Origin: Weissella bombi
Lineage (GTDB): Bacteria; Bacillota; Bacilli; Lactobacillales; Lactobacillaceae
Direction of reading: 5' to 3'
NCBI RefSeq assembly: GCF_900094835.1
Contig: NZ_FMAO01000004.1
Span: 1-64,000, forward strand
Length of the DNA: 64,000 bases
The notes below the pieces were generated by a model. That model had not been told where the DNA came from. It saw nothing but the letters and a program-made list of their open reading frames with translations, and searched no databases. A program made the position numbers and the translations under genes. Shown here one piece after another: positions 19,047-27,287 of the stretch (position 1 is the first letter of the stretch; each line of letters starts with the position of its first letter).

Positions 19047-20234
19047 TTATCTTAAAAAAAACTTAGGTGTTGCTGTTTGATGATTCATTTCAGGTACCAT
19101 CTGTATATTTATCAATTGCGGTGTCGCAAAATTATTACCGGCTAACAATGCTTGACCAATAGTTTCATGAACGATTTGCTGCTCATATGATTGTAATACT
19201 GGTAATTGCGCCAATTCACTAGCCGTGTTCAATTGATGTACAAGATAATGACCAAATTGTCCTAATAACTTTGGGTCAATATCTAAAGGACTCTGCGTTG
19301 TTAACATTAGAAACAACCCCAATTTACGTCCTTCACGCGCAATTCTAAAAATGCCCGTCGTCTCTAGATTATCGGCCATTAAATATCGATGTGCTTCATC
19401 AATTAATAAAGTTACTGGAACACTACGCCTTAATTGCTGCTTTTCTCGTAAAAGCGCCATCGTTAGCAAAGATACCAGAACCTTCCCTATAGCTAGGTTA
19501 TCAGCAAACAAGGAGCAATCAATCACTAAAATTTTATGATCACTTTGATGGCTTGCAAACAAACGCAACAAATACATAACATCCGTCTGCATATCCGTCG
19601 TTTCAATTTTAGAATCTGACGTCATCGGCATATGAAATAGTTGTTGAAAACGGTTTTGACTTGTTAATCGTTTAATTCGTCGAATTAATGGTAAACATTT
19701 TCTAAATCCTACTTCATCAATTTCTTGACCAATTAAATCAAAATTGTCCACCGGGACTGCAAATTCTTGGCGTAATTGTTCAGGTAATAGTGACAGATCA
19801 ACTGGTTGTGGATATTGATACAATCGTTGCATATCATGTTCGAAATCTTGCCATGTCCGATTTAGCTTAGCATATATACCAGGTTGACCAATGATATTTT
19901 TTTGTAGCTTTAAACTCGTCAAAGCATCGGTCAACTTTTCTTGCATATCCGTATCAGTCACACCAAACAGTAAATTAAGATCATCCCCCGTTAGTTGTTC
20001 ATAATCAATGTAGGCATTATAACCAAGCTTTGCAACTACTGCATTTGGTAAATGTTCATACTCACCTGTTGGGTCAATAATCATCGTCGTTTGATTAGCC
20101 TCCATCAACCCATGTAATATCGTCATCGCACTTGTTGACTTACCGCTACCCGTTGCCCCTAAAATCAATAAATGTTGCTGTAACAAATCATCAGCCGAGA
20201 CCGTTAACTGATCTGATAATGGTATCGAAATCAT
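19047..20234 (-). CDS. HerA/DUF87-type P-loop ATPase
   Basis: A 395-residue additional-strand P-loop ATPase with Walker A GATGSGKST (residues 26-34), IDPTGEYEHL and Walker B VTLLIDEAHRYL, followed by GRKLGLFLMLTTQSP. This is the HerA-FtsK pattern of hexameric DNA-pumping ATPases. The short N-terminal strand before Walker A resembles a reduced HAS-barrel. The NurA nuclease, the usual partner of HerA, is not nearby; the only neighbour is a three-helix membrane protein 21 bp upstream. A role in DNA handling or defence is inference. Confidence 0.75.
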   Translation of the reverse strand: MISIPLSDQLTVSADDLLQQHLLILGATGSGKSTSAMTILHGLMEANQTTMIIDPTGEYEHLPNAVVAKLGYNAYIDYEQLTGDDLNLLFGVTDTDMQEKLTDALTSLKLQKNIIGQPGIYAKLNRTWQDFEHDMQRLYQYPQPVDLSLLPEQLRQEFAVPVDNFDLIGQEIDEVGFRKCLPLIRRIKRLTSQNRFQQLFHMPMTSDSKIETTDMQTDVMYLLRLFASHQSDHKILVIDCSLFADNLAIGKVLVSLLTMALLREKQQLRRSVPVTLLIDEAHRYLMADNLETTGIFRIAREGRKLGLFLMLTTQSPLDIDPKLLGQFGHYLVHQLNTASELAQLPVLQSYEQQIVHETIGQALLAGNNFATPQLINIQMVPEMNHQTATPKFFLR

Positions 20235-20255
20235 ATTTTCACCTTCTTCGATTAG

Positions 20256-20498
20256 TTAGATTAAACGGATAATATCCCAAATCACATTTAAAAGCCAAAT
20301 TCCTGACGTTGCAATAAACAACCACTTTATTTTATCTCGTGTACCAAAAATTGCTAATGCAAATAAAAGCATAAGAATCAAATGATACCAAATTACGTGT
20401 GGGGTAAAAACGTCAAACAATGAATAAATCCCTAAAAGAATCATCATCACACCAACTAATATCAATACCCCATTACTAAAAATGCGTTTCTTTTTCAA
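20256..20498 (-). CDS. Small membrane protein upstream of the HerA-like gene
   Basis: An 80-residue protein with a basic start (MKKKR) and three predicted membrane helices (about 8-28, 37-49, 57-80). It is transcribed 21 bp ahead of the HerA-like ATPase and probably cotranscribed with it. No family recognised. Confidence 0.6.
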   Translation of the reverse strand: MKKKRIFSNGVLILVGVMMILLGIYSLFDVFTPHVIWYHLILMLLFALAIFGTRDKIKWLFIATSGIWLLNVIWDIIRLI

Positions 20499-20628
20499 GT
20501 TGCTTACTCCTCATATAAAATCATTAGTTATATGTTACCTTTTGTTAGCATATAATGCGATAGAAATCGCTTGCAAATTTACAGTTTAAATGCGAAAGTA
20601 GTGTTAGATTATTAAGGAGGATGTATTT

Positions 20629-21468
20629 ATGTCAATTCCAGAAGTCACATTAAATGATGGTCACAAATTACCTAGCTTAGGTTTAGGAACTTATCAATTA
20701 AAAGGTGGTTCAGGACTACAACAAGTTCTAGCTGCTATTAAGAGCGGTTACCGTCTAATTGATTCTGCTACCAATTACGACAACGAAGGAATCGTTGGTA
20801 AAGCTATTCGCATGTCTGGCGTACCTCGTGCAGAGTTCTTTGTAACATCTAAGTTACCTGGTAAGTATCATGATTACGAAAGCGCTCGTGATGCTATTCA
20901 AGAGTCACTAGCTCGTATGGGACTGGATTATTTTGATCTATTCATCATTCACTGGCCATTGCCAAAGCGTGGTCTATACGTTGAAGCATGGCAAGCCTTA
21001 GTTGATGCACAAAAGCAAGGTTTGATTCGTTCAATTGGTGTTTCAAACTTTGAGCCTGAGCATCTAGATCGTATTATTGAAAAAACTGGGGTTACACCTG
21101 CCGTTAACCAAATCGAGGTTCACCCATACTGGGTCCAAGAAGAAAACCTTTTGGAAAACTTGCGTCGTGGTATCAAAGTTGAAGCATGGAGTCCTCTAGG
21201 CCGTGGTAGCTCTGCATTAAAGGAACCTGTTGTACAAGAAATTGCTGACAAGTACGGTAAGTCAACAAGCCAAATTATCACCCGTTGGCACCTTGACCGT
21301 GGTATTATTCCTGTTTTGCGTTCATCAAATCCAGCTCACCAACGTGAAAACCTTGATGTGTTTGATTTTGAACTAACAAACAGCGAAATTGCCGCTATCA
21401 ATGAACTAAACCGTGAAGACGGTCGTATTGATGGTCAAGACCCAAACGAGTATGAGGAATTTGAGTAA
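20629..21468 (+). CDS. Aldo/keto reductase (2,5-diketo-gluconate reductase-like)
   Basis: A 279-residue (beta/alpha)8 NADPH oxidoreductase. Catalytic tetrad segments are LIDSATNYDNE (Asp, Tyr), VTSKLPG (Lys) and LFIIHWPLP (His). The C-terminal VLRSSNPAHQRENLDVFDF binds the NADPH phosphate. AAGGAGG lies before the ATG. The stop codon is followed 4 nt later by the tandem structured repeats and then a strong terminator, so the transcript probably carries them as its 3' UTR. The physiological substrate is unknown. Confidence 0.88.
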   Translation: MSIPEVTLNDGHKLPSLGLGTYQLKGGSGLQQVLAAIKSGYRLIDSATNYDNEGIVGKAIRMSGVPRAEFFVTSKLPGKYHDYESARDAIQESLARMGLDYFDLFIIHWPLPKRGLYVEAWQALVDAQKQGLIRSIGVSNFEPEHLDRIIEKTGVTPAVNQIEVHPYWVQEENLLENLRRGIKVEAWSPLGRGSSALKEPVVQEIADKYGKSTSQIITRWHLDRGIIPVLRSSNPAHQRENLDVFDFELTNSEIAAINELNREDGRIDGQDPNEYEEFE

Positions 21469-21472
21469 AAAC

Positions 21473-21602
21473 AGAGCGGATATAATTTTCGTTTTGACAG
21501 GTGATATAAGACATAAACATGGTGTATTCGCCGTAGCGACTGCGAAGGCATTGCACCGTGTTTGTGGCTTATATTACCTGGATTGAAAATTTATCGCGTT
21601 TA
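21473..21602 (+). repeat. Structured 3'-UTR element, copy B1
   Basis: It starts AGAGCG 4 nt after the aldo/keto reductase stop and ends CGCGTTTA. The outer stem is GCGGATATAATTTTC with GAAAATTTATCGCG. After a GTTTTGAC bulge a 26-nt arm (21499-21524) pairs with 21555-21580, mostly Watson-Crick with G-U wobbles that suit plus-strand RNA. The loop holds TTCGC/GCGAA. The wobbles and bulge suggest selection for RNA structure. Confidence 0.75.
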
Positions 21603-21605
21603 AAC

Positions 21606-21725
21606 AGAGCGTTGCCAATCTGCGGGTTACATTCCGGTATAAGGCCTGTTTTGTGCCCTGACACTGCAAGTGTCTGGGTCAAAATTGGACTTATATAAGG
21701 AATGTTGTTGATTGGTGCGCGTTTA
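21606..21725 (+). repeat. Structured 3'-UTR element, copy B2
   Basis: It begins AGAGCG and ends CGCGTTTA, 3 nt after copy B1. The nested stems are GCCAATC/GATTGG, CATTCC/GGAATG, TATAAG/CTTATA, and a terminal hairpin TTTTG..CCC.GACACT-gca-AGTGTC.GGG.CAAAA. Stem sequences differ from copies A and B1, but the ends and order of parts are kept. Confidence 0.75.
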
Positions 21726-21728
21726 CTC

Positions 21729-21757
21729 AGAGCGGATATAACTACCGTTTTGCAGTC
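21729..21757 (+). repeat. Truncated third copy of the structured element
   Basis: It begins AGAGCGGATATAA exactly as copy B1, followed by the CGTTTTG bulge motif. No 3' arm or CGCGTTTA end follows; the transcription terminator lies there instead. It is read as a 5' remnant of a unit. Confidence 0.6.
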
Positions 21758-21763
21758 TAAAAT

Positions 21764-21809
21764 AAAAGCCAATGGCGAGATGCTTATCACATCTTCCATT
21801 GGCTTTTTT
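21764..21809. terminator. Bidirectional terminator between aldo/keto reductase and udg
   Basis: AAAAGCCAATGG (21764-21775) pairs with CCATTGGCTTTT (21796-21807), with an inner AGATG/CATCT stem, and T-runs or A-runs on both sides. It ends the plus-strand repeat-bearing transcript and the minus-strand glycosylase gene. Confidence 0.85.
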
Positions 21810-21816
21810 CTTACCA

Positions 21817-22398
21817 TTAATCCATCATTAATTCACGAACACGTGCCTGTAACTTTGGCACAATCTCATCTTCAAACCATGGATTTTTACGTAACCAAAT
21901 ATTGTTACGTGGGGATGGGTGGACAATTGGTAGATACTTAGGACCAAAAGTCTCATATTGTTTAATTACCGCTGTCATTGTTTCTGACTTTTTAATTGGT
22001 AAATAATAATGTTGTGCATAGGCACCAACTAAAATAATCAGCGCCACTTTGGGCATTTCAGCTAGCATCCTTGGATGCCATTTTTCTGCAAACCCTTTAC
22101 GTGGCGGTAAATCACCACTCTTACCTTTACCTGGAAAATAAAAATCTAATGGTAAATTACCTATCTTACCACTATGATAAAATTCATCAGCAGTAATCCC
22201 CATCCAGTCACGCAACCGATCACCACTTTTATCATTAAATGGTATCCCTGTTTGCTCAACCTTTGCACCAGGTGCCTGACCAATAATCAAAATACGAACA
22301 TCTGGACCCACTTGATAAACCGGTCCAATACCACGTTCCGTATAAGCACTATTTTGTTCATCAGCCATAATTTCTTGCCTGATATCAGACTCACTCAT
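21817..22398 (-). CDS. Uracil-DNA glycosylase superfamily protein
   Basis: A 193-residue protein with UDG motif 1 IIGQAPGAKVEQTGIPFND and motif 2 VHPSPRNN, the pattern of family 4/MUG-like small glycosylases that remove uracil or related bases from DNA. ATG 22396-22398 lies one base after the stop of the GH13 glucosidase gene, with GAAGG as ribosome site inside that gene's end, so the two are translationally coupled. No Fe-S cysteine set is visible, unlike typical family 4 enzymes. Confidence 0.82.
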   Translation of the reverse strand: MSESDIRQEIMADEQNSAYTERGIGPVYQVGPDVRILIIGQAPGAKVEQTGIPFNDKSGDRLRDWMGITADEFYHSGKIGNLPLDFYFPGKGKSGDLPPRKGFAEKWHPRMLAEMPKVALIILVGAYAQHYYLPIKKSETMTAVIKQYETFGPKYLPIVHPSPRNNIWLRKNPWFEDEIVPKLQARVRELMMD

Positions 22399-22399
22399 T

Positions 22400-24091
22400 T
22401 TAACCTTCTTCTGGCATAACACCTAAAACAATCGCACTATAAGGACTCATTTTAACACGCTTACCACTAACTTGAACATCACCGGCTTGTTGCAATGTTT
22501 GACCGGTCTGCACCAAATTAACACGGGCTGCTTTTGTTCCTAAGTTGACCAATACCGTTAATACTTGTTGACCTAAACGACGTTGATACCCAACCACTGT
22601 ATCTGATAATGAACGCATTGGTTGGAAATCACCATTAATAATAACAGGCTCCCAATCTGAATCATGACGTAGAGCACCTAACTCTTGATAATACTTCAAA
22701 ACAGACTGATCATCTTGTTGTTCAGCATTAACATTAATACCTTCTCGATCATTTCCCATCGCTAACCATGGTTGTACATCAGAGAAACCACCATATTCAC
22801 TGTCATCCCATTGCATTGGTGTACGAGCATTATCACGTGATTTATGGTTAACCGCATCTAACGCATCCGCTGCCGTATAACCATCCTGCAAAGCCGTATT
22901 ATAGTTATTAATTGATGAAACATCATTGAACTCTTCGATGCTTTGGCGTTCAAAGTTCTTCATACCAATTTCTTGTCCCTGATAAATAAATGGCACTCCT
23001 GGTAAGAAATAGTACATTGTTCCTAAAGCTTTCGCAGCTTGAGGTGTTTGATATTGCTTATCTGGTACTAGCTTTGACAAAACACGTGGTTGATCATGAT
23101 TTTCCAAAACATTTGCTAAATAACCTTGTGCGTTAGCAGTCGTTTCTTGCGCATCAAAGAACGCATTTCTCAAGTCCACTGGTGTCCAATCAGCACGACC
23201 TCGATACCACTCGTCACCATTTTTAACATCAATATTCATATATGAAAAATCAAAGACCATTGAGAAATAACCAGCTGGTCCCACAAATGCTGGTAACTCC
23301 TTATCAGCTAAACCATAGGCCTCCCCAACTGTAATAGCATCATATTTATCAAAAGTTTCTTGTTTTAGTTCAGTTAATAAATCACCAATTCCTGGTCGGT
23401 TACGTCCCTTTTTAACAACTGACGCTAAACCATCTACATCGTCAGCTGGAATACTTAACCAATCCAAATCCTTCTTAATATGCGTAATCGCATCAACACG
23501 GAAACCAGCTACGCCCATTTCAAGCCACCAGTTAATCATGTCATAAATCGCACGCCTTAATTTGGGATTCTCCCAATTTAAATCAGGCTGTTGCTTAGCA
23601 AAGGTATGGAAATAATACGTGTCTGGTTCACCAGGAACTGGCTCCCAAGTTGAACCGCCAAAAATACTACGCCAATTATTAGGGGCTTCACCATTGCTGG
23701 TCTTTTTAAAAATATAGTAATCACGATATGGACTTTCAGGATCAGCTAAAGCAGCTTTAAACCATTCGTGCTGATCTGAAGTATGATTTACAACTAAATC
23801 CATAATAATTTTAATATCACGCTTGTTTGCTTCAGCTAGCAATTCTTTAAAATTATCTAATGTTCCAAATTGTGGATCAATTGCTTGATAATCTGAAATA
23901 TCATAACCCATATCAACCATTGGTGATTGATAGATTGGTGAAACCCAGATCATCGTTACACCAAGACTTTTAATATAATCTAAATGACTGATAATACCTG
24001 GAATATCACCAATACCATCATGGTTGCTATCTTGAAATGATCTTGGGTAAACTTGATAAACGACTTCATTTTTCCACCATTGCGTTGCCAT
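22400..24091 (-). CDS. GH13 alpha-glucosidase / oligo-1,6-glucosidase
   Basis: A cytoplasmic GH13 (family 31-like) enzyme of 563 residues. Nucleophile Asp lies in GFRVDAITHIKKD, acid/base Glu in VGEAYG and the transition-state Asp in ENHDQPRVLS. No signal peptide is present. Ala follows the catalytic Asp, where 1,6-specific enzymes usually have Val, so bond preference is uncertain. The start MATQWWKNEVVYQVYPRSF with GGAGG 10 nt upstream is chosen over an open frame 14 codons earlier. The promoter has a cre overlapping its -35. Confidence 0.88.
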   Translation of the reverse strand: MATQWWKNEVVYQVYPRSFQDSNHDGIGDIPGIISHLDYIKSLGVTMIWVSPIYQSPMVDMGYDISDYQAIDPQFGTLDNFKELLAEANKRDIKIIMDLVVNHTSDQHEWFKAALADPESPYRDYYIFKKTSNGEAPNNWRSIFGGSTWEPVPGEPDTYYFHTFAKQQPDLNWENPKLRRAIYDMINWWLEMGVAGFRVDAITHIKKDLDWLSIPADDVDGLASVVKKGRNRPGIGDLLTELKQETFDKYDAITVGEAYGLADKELPAFVGPAGYFSMVFDFSYMNIDVKNGDEWYRGRADWTPVDLRNAFFDAQETTANAQGYLANVLENHDQPRVLSKLVPDKQYQTPQAAKALGTMYYFLPGVPFIYQGQEIGMKNFERQSIEEFNDVSSINNYNTALQDGYTAADALDAVNHKSRDNARTPMQWDDSEYGGFSDVQPWLAMGNDREGINVNAEQQDDQSVLKYYQELGALRHDSDWEPVIINGDFQPMRSLSDTVVGYQRRLGQQVLTVLVNLGTKAARVNLVQTGQTLQQAGDVQVSGKRVKMSPYSAIVLGVMPEEG

Positions 24092-24154
24092 ATTTTTAAT
24101 ACCTCCATTAATTAATGTCATCTCATATTTCAATTTATTATTCTATTTGGTGCC

Positions 24155-24183
24155 ATATTAACAGTTATCGTAAACGTTTACAA
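24155..24183 (-). promoter_or_regulatory. Glucosidase promoter with overlapping cre
   Basis: Minus strand -35 TTGTAA, 17-bp spacer, -10 TAATAT. The cre TGTAAACGTTTACG (24169-24182) covers the -35 and half the spacer, which predicts CcpA repression. Confidence 0.7.
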
Positions 24184-24302
24184 TAGCTATGTACAAGCAT
24201 TTTGGTATATTTTAAATTTTACATTTTAGATATCCATTTTCACTTCATTAAACCATGAATTTGCTATAATAAACATAAATTAATGGATTGGAGATTATTA
24301 CT

Positions 24303-24800
24303 TTGAATAAAAATATTGATTACTGGATTAAAAATCTAAATTTAGCACCACACCCTGAAGGTGGTTACTTTATTGAAACAACTAAAAGTGATCACACAAT
24401 CGATTTACCACAAGGAACGCGTGCACTTTACACGTCAATTATATTTCTACTAACGGCAAACAATCCATCCCACTTTCACCGACTAACTTCTGATGAAACA
24501 TGGTTCTATCATGCAGGTGACCCACTAACCGTTCACTGCATTTTCCCAGATGGTCACTACGAAGCAATCAAAATTGGTCCTAATATTGACCAGGGTGAAC
24601 AATTATCATACACAGTCCCTAAAAACACCATCTTCGGATCAAGTGTAACAAGCGGTTTTAGTATCGTTAGTTGTGTCGTATCCCCTGGATTTGACTATCG
24701 TGACTTTGAATTATTCACACAACAAGATTTACTCTCACAATATCCACAACATGCCGAAGTTATTAAAGCATTAGCTTATCAAGAAATTCCAAATAACTAA
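24303..24800 (+). CDS. Cupin-fold protein of the DUF985 family
   Basis: A 165-residue RmlC-like beta-barrel protein with the DUF985 hallmarks PHPEGGYFIET at the start, then SHFHRLTSDETWFYHAGDPL and CVVSPGFDYRDFEL. The biochemical role of the family is not settled. The start is TTG 24303, preceded 9 nt by GGAG; an alternative open frame from TTG 24288 would place the ribosome site inside the gene. It has its own terminator before the trp leader. Confidence 0.8.
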   Translation: MNKNIDYWIKNLNLAPHPEGGYFIETTKSDHTIDLPQGTRALYTSIIFLLTANNPSHFHRLTSDETWFYHAGDPLTVHCIFPDGHYEAIKIGPNIDQGEQLSYTVPKNTIFGSSVTSGFSIVSCVVSPGFDYRDFELFTQQDLLSQYPQHAEVIKALAYQEIPNN

Positions 24801-24818
24801 AAAATATCAATTTAACTA

Positions 24819-24870
24819 AAAATACCAACTAATTACACATCAAAACTTTGCGTAGTTAGTTGGTATTTTC
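24819..24870 (+). terminator. Terminator of the DUF985 gene
   Basis: AAAATACCAACTAA pairs with TTAGTTGGTATTTT around a 23-nt loop, followed by T-rich sequence. Confidence 0.75.
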
Positions 24871-25010
24871 TATTTATTGTTGTCGAGGCAAGGCTAATAA
24901 ATCATGTGATAAATCAACCGTTTGTGCATAAATTCGTTAAATAGCATTTTTATTTATTTAAAAATTGATTGAATACGCTCTTTTATTCTAAATTAAAAAG
25001 ATTAAAACTA

Positions 25011-25039
25011 TTGACATTTTTATTAAAACATTTTAATAT
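25011..25039 (+). promoter_or_regulatory. Promoter of the trp operon
   Basis: TTGACA, a 17-bp spacer and TAATAT. Transcription would start near 25046 and run through the T-box leader. Confidence 0.85.
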
Positions 25040-25045
25040 TCACTA

Positions 25046-25365
25046 CAACAATTAAATTTCGTCCCAAACCGTTGAAGTGGAGGTCAAGATTATCGTGCAC
25101 GCAAAGAGAGTTGCAGTTGGTGGAAGTGCAACCGAACGCAGATAATTAAATGGACCACTGAGGGCTTTTCTGAAAGACTTTTTTATTAAGAAGAGACGTG
25201 ATGGCATACGTAAGTTGTCGGGAGGATGTTAGTCCTTCGCTAAGCGTAATTAGTTGTCCTATTAATTTGAATGACATAAGTTTATTTATCTGGGCAATTA
25301 ATTAAATTAAGGTGGCACCACGGAAAATCCGTCCTTAACTGTTTACTGTTTTGGACGGATTTTTT
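25046..25365 (+). promoter_or_regulatory. T-box riboswitch, tryptophan specifier
   Basis: The leader contains the T-box sequence AAGGTGGCACCACGG (25309-25323), followed by terminator stem AAATCCGTCC/GGACGGATTT (25325-25334 with 25353-25362) and a T-run. Stem I is closed by AGTGG/CCACT and carries the AGAGAG and GGTGGAAGTGC elements. The specifier loop reads AA-TGG-ACCACTG, with TGG at 25151-25153, the Trp codon. Uncharged tRNA-Trp would stabilise the antiterminator and turn on trpDCFBA. Confidence 0.92.
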
Positions 25366-25383
25366 GTGCACTTGGAGGTTTTT

Positions 25384-25428
25384 ATGATATCAAAAATGAC
25401 ATGCAAACGATGGCAAATTAACAAATAA
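25384..25428 (+). CDS. 14-codon ORF after the T-box; possible remnant of a deleted first trp gene
   Basis: A strong GGAGG ribosome site 7 nt before ATG opens an ORF of only 14 codons (MISKMTCKRWQINK), directly after the T-box terminator where trpE would be expected. It contains one Trp codon. It could be the 5' stub of a lost gene or a short leader peptide; T-box operons do not need the latter. Translation is plausible but unproven. Confidence 0.35.
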   Translation: MISKMTCKRWQINK

Positions 25429-25479
25429 CTTTTTTAAAAATCAACAATAAGCATTATAGCTCACAGAAAGGAATTTATT

Positions 25480-26505
25480 ATGATTAAAGAAAGCACGCAA
25501 AAATTAGTTAACCAAAAAGATTTAACTATTTCAGAAATACAATTTGTTTTTGATGAAATTATGAATGGTAATACTTCGGAAATTGAAACAGCCGGTTTCT
25601 TAACTGCATTAGCAGCGAAAAAACCAACTATTGAAGAAATTACCGGCGCAGCAACATATATGCAAAAACATGCAGAAGCATTTCCAAAAGTAGATGATGT
25701 TTTAGAAATCGTTGGTACTGGTGGTGACCATGCTAATACCTTTAATATCTCAACAATAAGTGTCATTGTTGCAGCAGGAACTGGTACAAAAGTAGTAAAA
25801 CATGGTAATCGTGCTGCTTCCTCTAAAAGTGGTGCTGCAGATTTGATTGAAGGATTAGGCTTAATCCTTAATACTAGTCCCGCTAAAAGCTTTGAATGCC
25901 TGCACAAAAATAATATGGCCTTCTTGTTTGCTCAAGAATATCATAAGTCTATGAAAAACGTGGCCAATGTTAGAAAGCAACTCGGCTTTCGCACAATTTT
26001 TAACATTCTCGGACCCTTACTTAACCCAGCTCACCCAGCCTTTCAATTGCTAGGTGTATATGATGAAACTTTACTAGAACCCCTCGCAAACGTTCTTTTA
26101 AATCTTGGTGTAGAAAATGCCATGGTCGTCCATGGGCATGATGGACTGGATGAAATTTCAACTACTGGTGAAACATCAGTTATCGAACTCCATGATAAAC
26201 AATTATCACAATACATTTTGACGCCTGAACAATTTAATTTACACCGTAGTCAACCAAGTGATTTAGTTGGTGGTACACCAGAACAAAACGTTCAAATTAC
26301 CTATGATATTTTAAATGGCACCCAAGGGCCCCAGCGTGATATTGTTCTTTTAAATACTGGTGCCGCCTTACATCTAGCTCATCCAGAATTAAGTATTCAA
26401 GATGGTATCAACCTTGCAGCACAAACAATCGATGATGGTAAGGCTCGTAATGAACTTGATAAACTCATTGCATTTGCAAATAGTGAAGGAGGCGTAGTCG
26501 CATGA
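25480..26505 (+). CDS. trpD: Anthranilate phosphoribosyltransferase
   Basis: Transfers phosphoribose from PRPP to anthranilate, the second step of tryptophan synthesis. The 341 residues match the family. Motifs [17 protein letters not shown] (PRPP/Mg site) and [19 protein letters not shown] are clear. AAAGGA lies 8 nt before the ATG. It is the first complete gene of the operon and overlaps trpC by 4 nt. Anthranilate synthase (trpE/trpG) is absent upstream, so substrate must come from another locus or from outside. Confidence 0.96.
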   Translation: MIKESTQKLVNQKDLTISEIQFVFDEIMNGNTSEIETAGFLTALAAKKPTIEEITGAATYMQKHAEAFPKVDDVLEIVGTGGDHANTFNISTISVIVAAGTGTKVVKHGNRAASSKSGAADLIEGLGLILNTSPAKSFECLHKNNMAFLFAQEYHKSMKNVANVRKQLGFRTIFNILGPLLNPAHPAFQLLGVYDETLLEPLANVLLNLGVENAMVVHGHDGLDEISTTGETSVIELHDKQLSQYILTPEQFNLHRSQPSDLVGGTPEQNVQITYDILNGTQGPQRDIVLLNTGAALHLAHPELSIQDGINLAAQTIDDGKARNELDKLIAFANSEGGVVA

Positions 26506-27287
26506 TTTTAAATGATTTGGTATCTGCTACACAAAAAAGACTAGCTCAACATCAAGCACACTTATCTTTAAATGACTTAAAGCAAATCGTTGCCAAAATG
26601 CCTCACAATACGCGGCCTGATTTTCTTGCCATTCTAAAAGAACCAGGCTTACATATCATTGCCGAAGTCAAGCAAGCGTCGCCTTCAAAAGGAGTAATTG
26701 TCAATGACTTTCCCTATTTAGACATTGCAAAATCCTACGAAAAAGCTGATGCTGATGCAATTTCAATTTTGACTGAACCAACTTACTTTAAAGGACACCT
26801 TAGTTATTTAAAGGATATTAGCGAGGCTGTATCAACACCTATTCTTCGTAAAGATTTTACAATTGATCCTTATATGATATATGAAACCAAAGCAAATGGT
26901 GCCAATATTATTTTGTTAATTGTCGCTATTTTAGATAATGATCAGTTAAAAACATATCGAAATTTAGCTGAATCACTTGGCATGCAGGCAATTGTTGAAG
27001 CTCATACAGCAAGTGAAGTTTCACGTGCCTTGGCATCTGGGGCTAAAATTATTGGCATTAATAATCGGAATTTAAAAAATTTCCATGTTAATTTTAATAA
27101 TAGTTTACGTTTGCGAGCTATGATACCTGCTGATATTCCTGTTGTTGCTGAAAGTGGCATTCATAGTAAAGAAGACGTCGCAATGTTAGCCAATGCTAAT
27201 TTTAATGCTGTTTTGATAGGTGAATCATTGATGCGTTCAAAGCAAAAAGCAACGCTCATTCAGGATTTTAAGGAGGTTTCATTATAG
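26502..27287 (+). CDS. trpC: Indole-3-glycerol-phosphate synthase
   Basis: Closes the indole ring from CdRP. It is a 261-residue (beta/alpha)8 protein with [52 protein letters not shown] and VAESGIHS, all characteristic. ATGA overlaps the trpD stop. Its last codons (AAGGAGGTT) supply the ribosome site for trpF. Confidence 0.96.
   Translation: MILNDLVSATQKRLAQHQAHLSLNDLKQIVAKMPHNTRPDFLAILKEPGLHIIAEVKQASPSKGVIVNDFPYLDIAKSYEKADADAISILTEPTYFKGHLSYLKDISEAVSTPILRKDFTIDPYMIYETKANGANIILLIVAILDNDQLKTYRNLAESLGMQAIVEAHTASEVSRALASGAKIIGINNRNLKNFHVNFNNSLRLRAMIPADIPVVAESGIHSKEDVAMLANANFNAVLIGESLMRSKQKATLIQDFKEVSL

Noticed and set aside
21470-21760. SRP RNA, RNase P RNA, tmRNA, group II intron or integron attC sites as explanation of the structured region
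   Set aside because: None of their signature sequences (for example GAGGAAAGTCC of RNase P, the SRP GGAAG/GCA loop, the tmRNA tRNA-like ends, intron domain V, attC RYYYAAC/GTTRRRY cores) is present.
24871-25010. Additional gene between the DUF985 cupin and the trp promoter
   Set aside because: Short, AT-rich, no start with a ribosome site and frequent stops in all frames examined.
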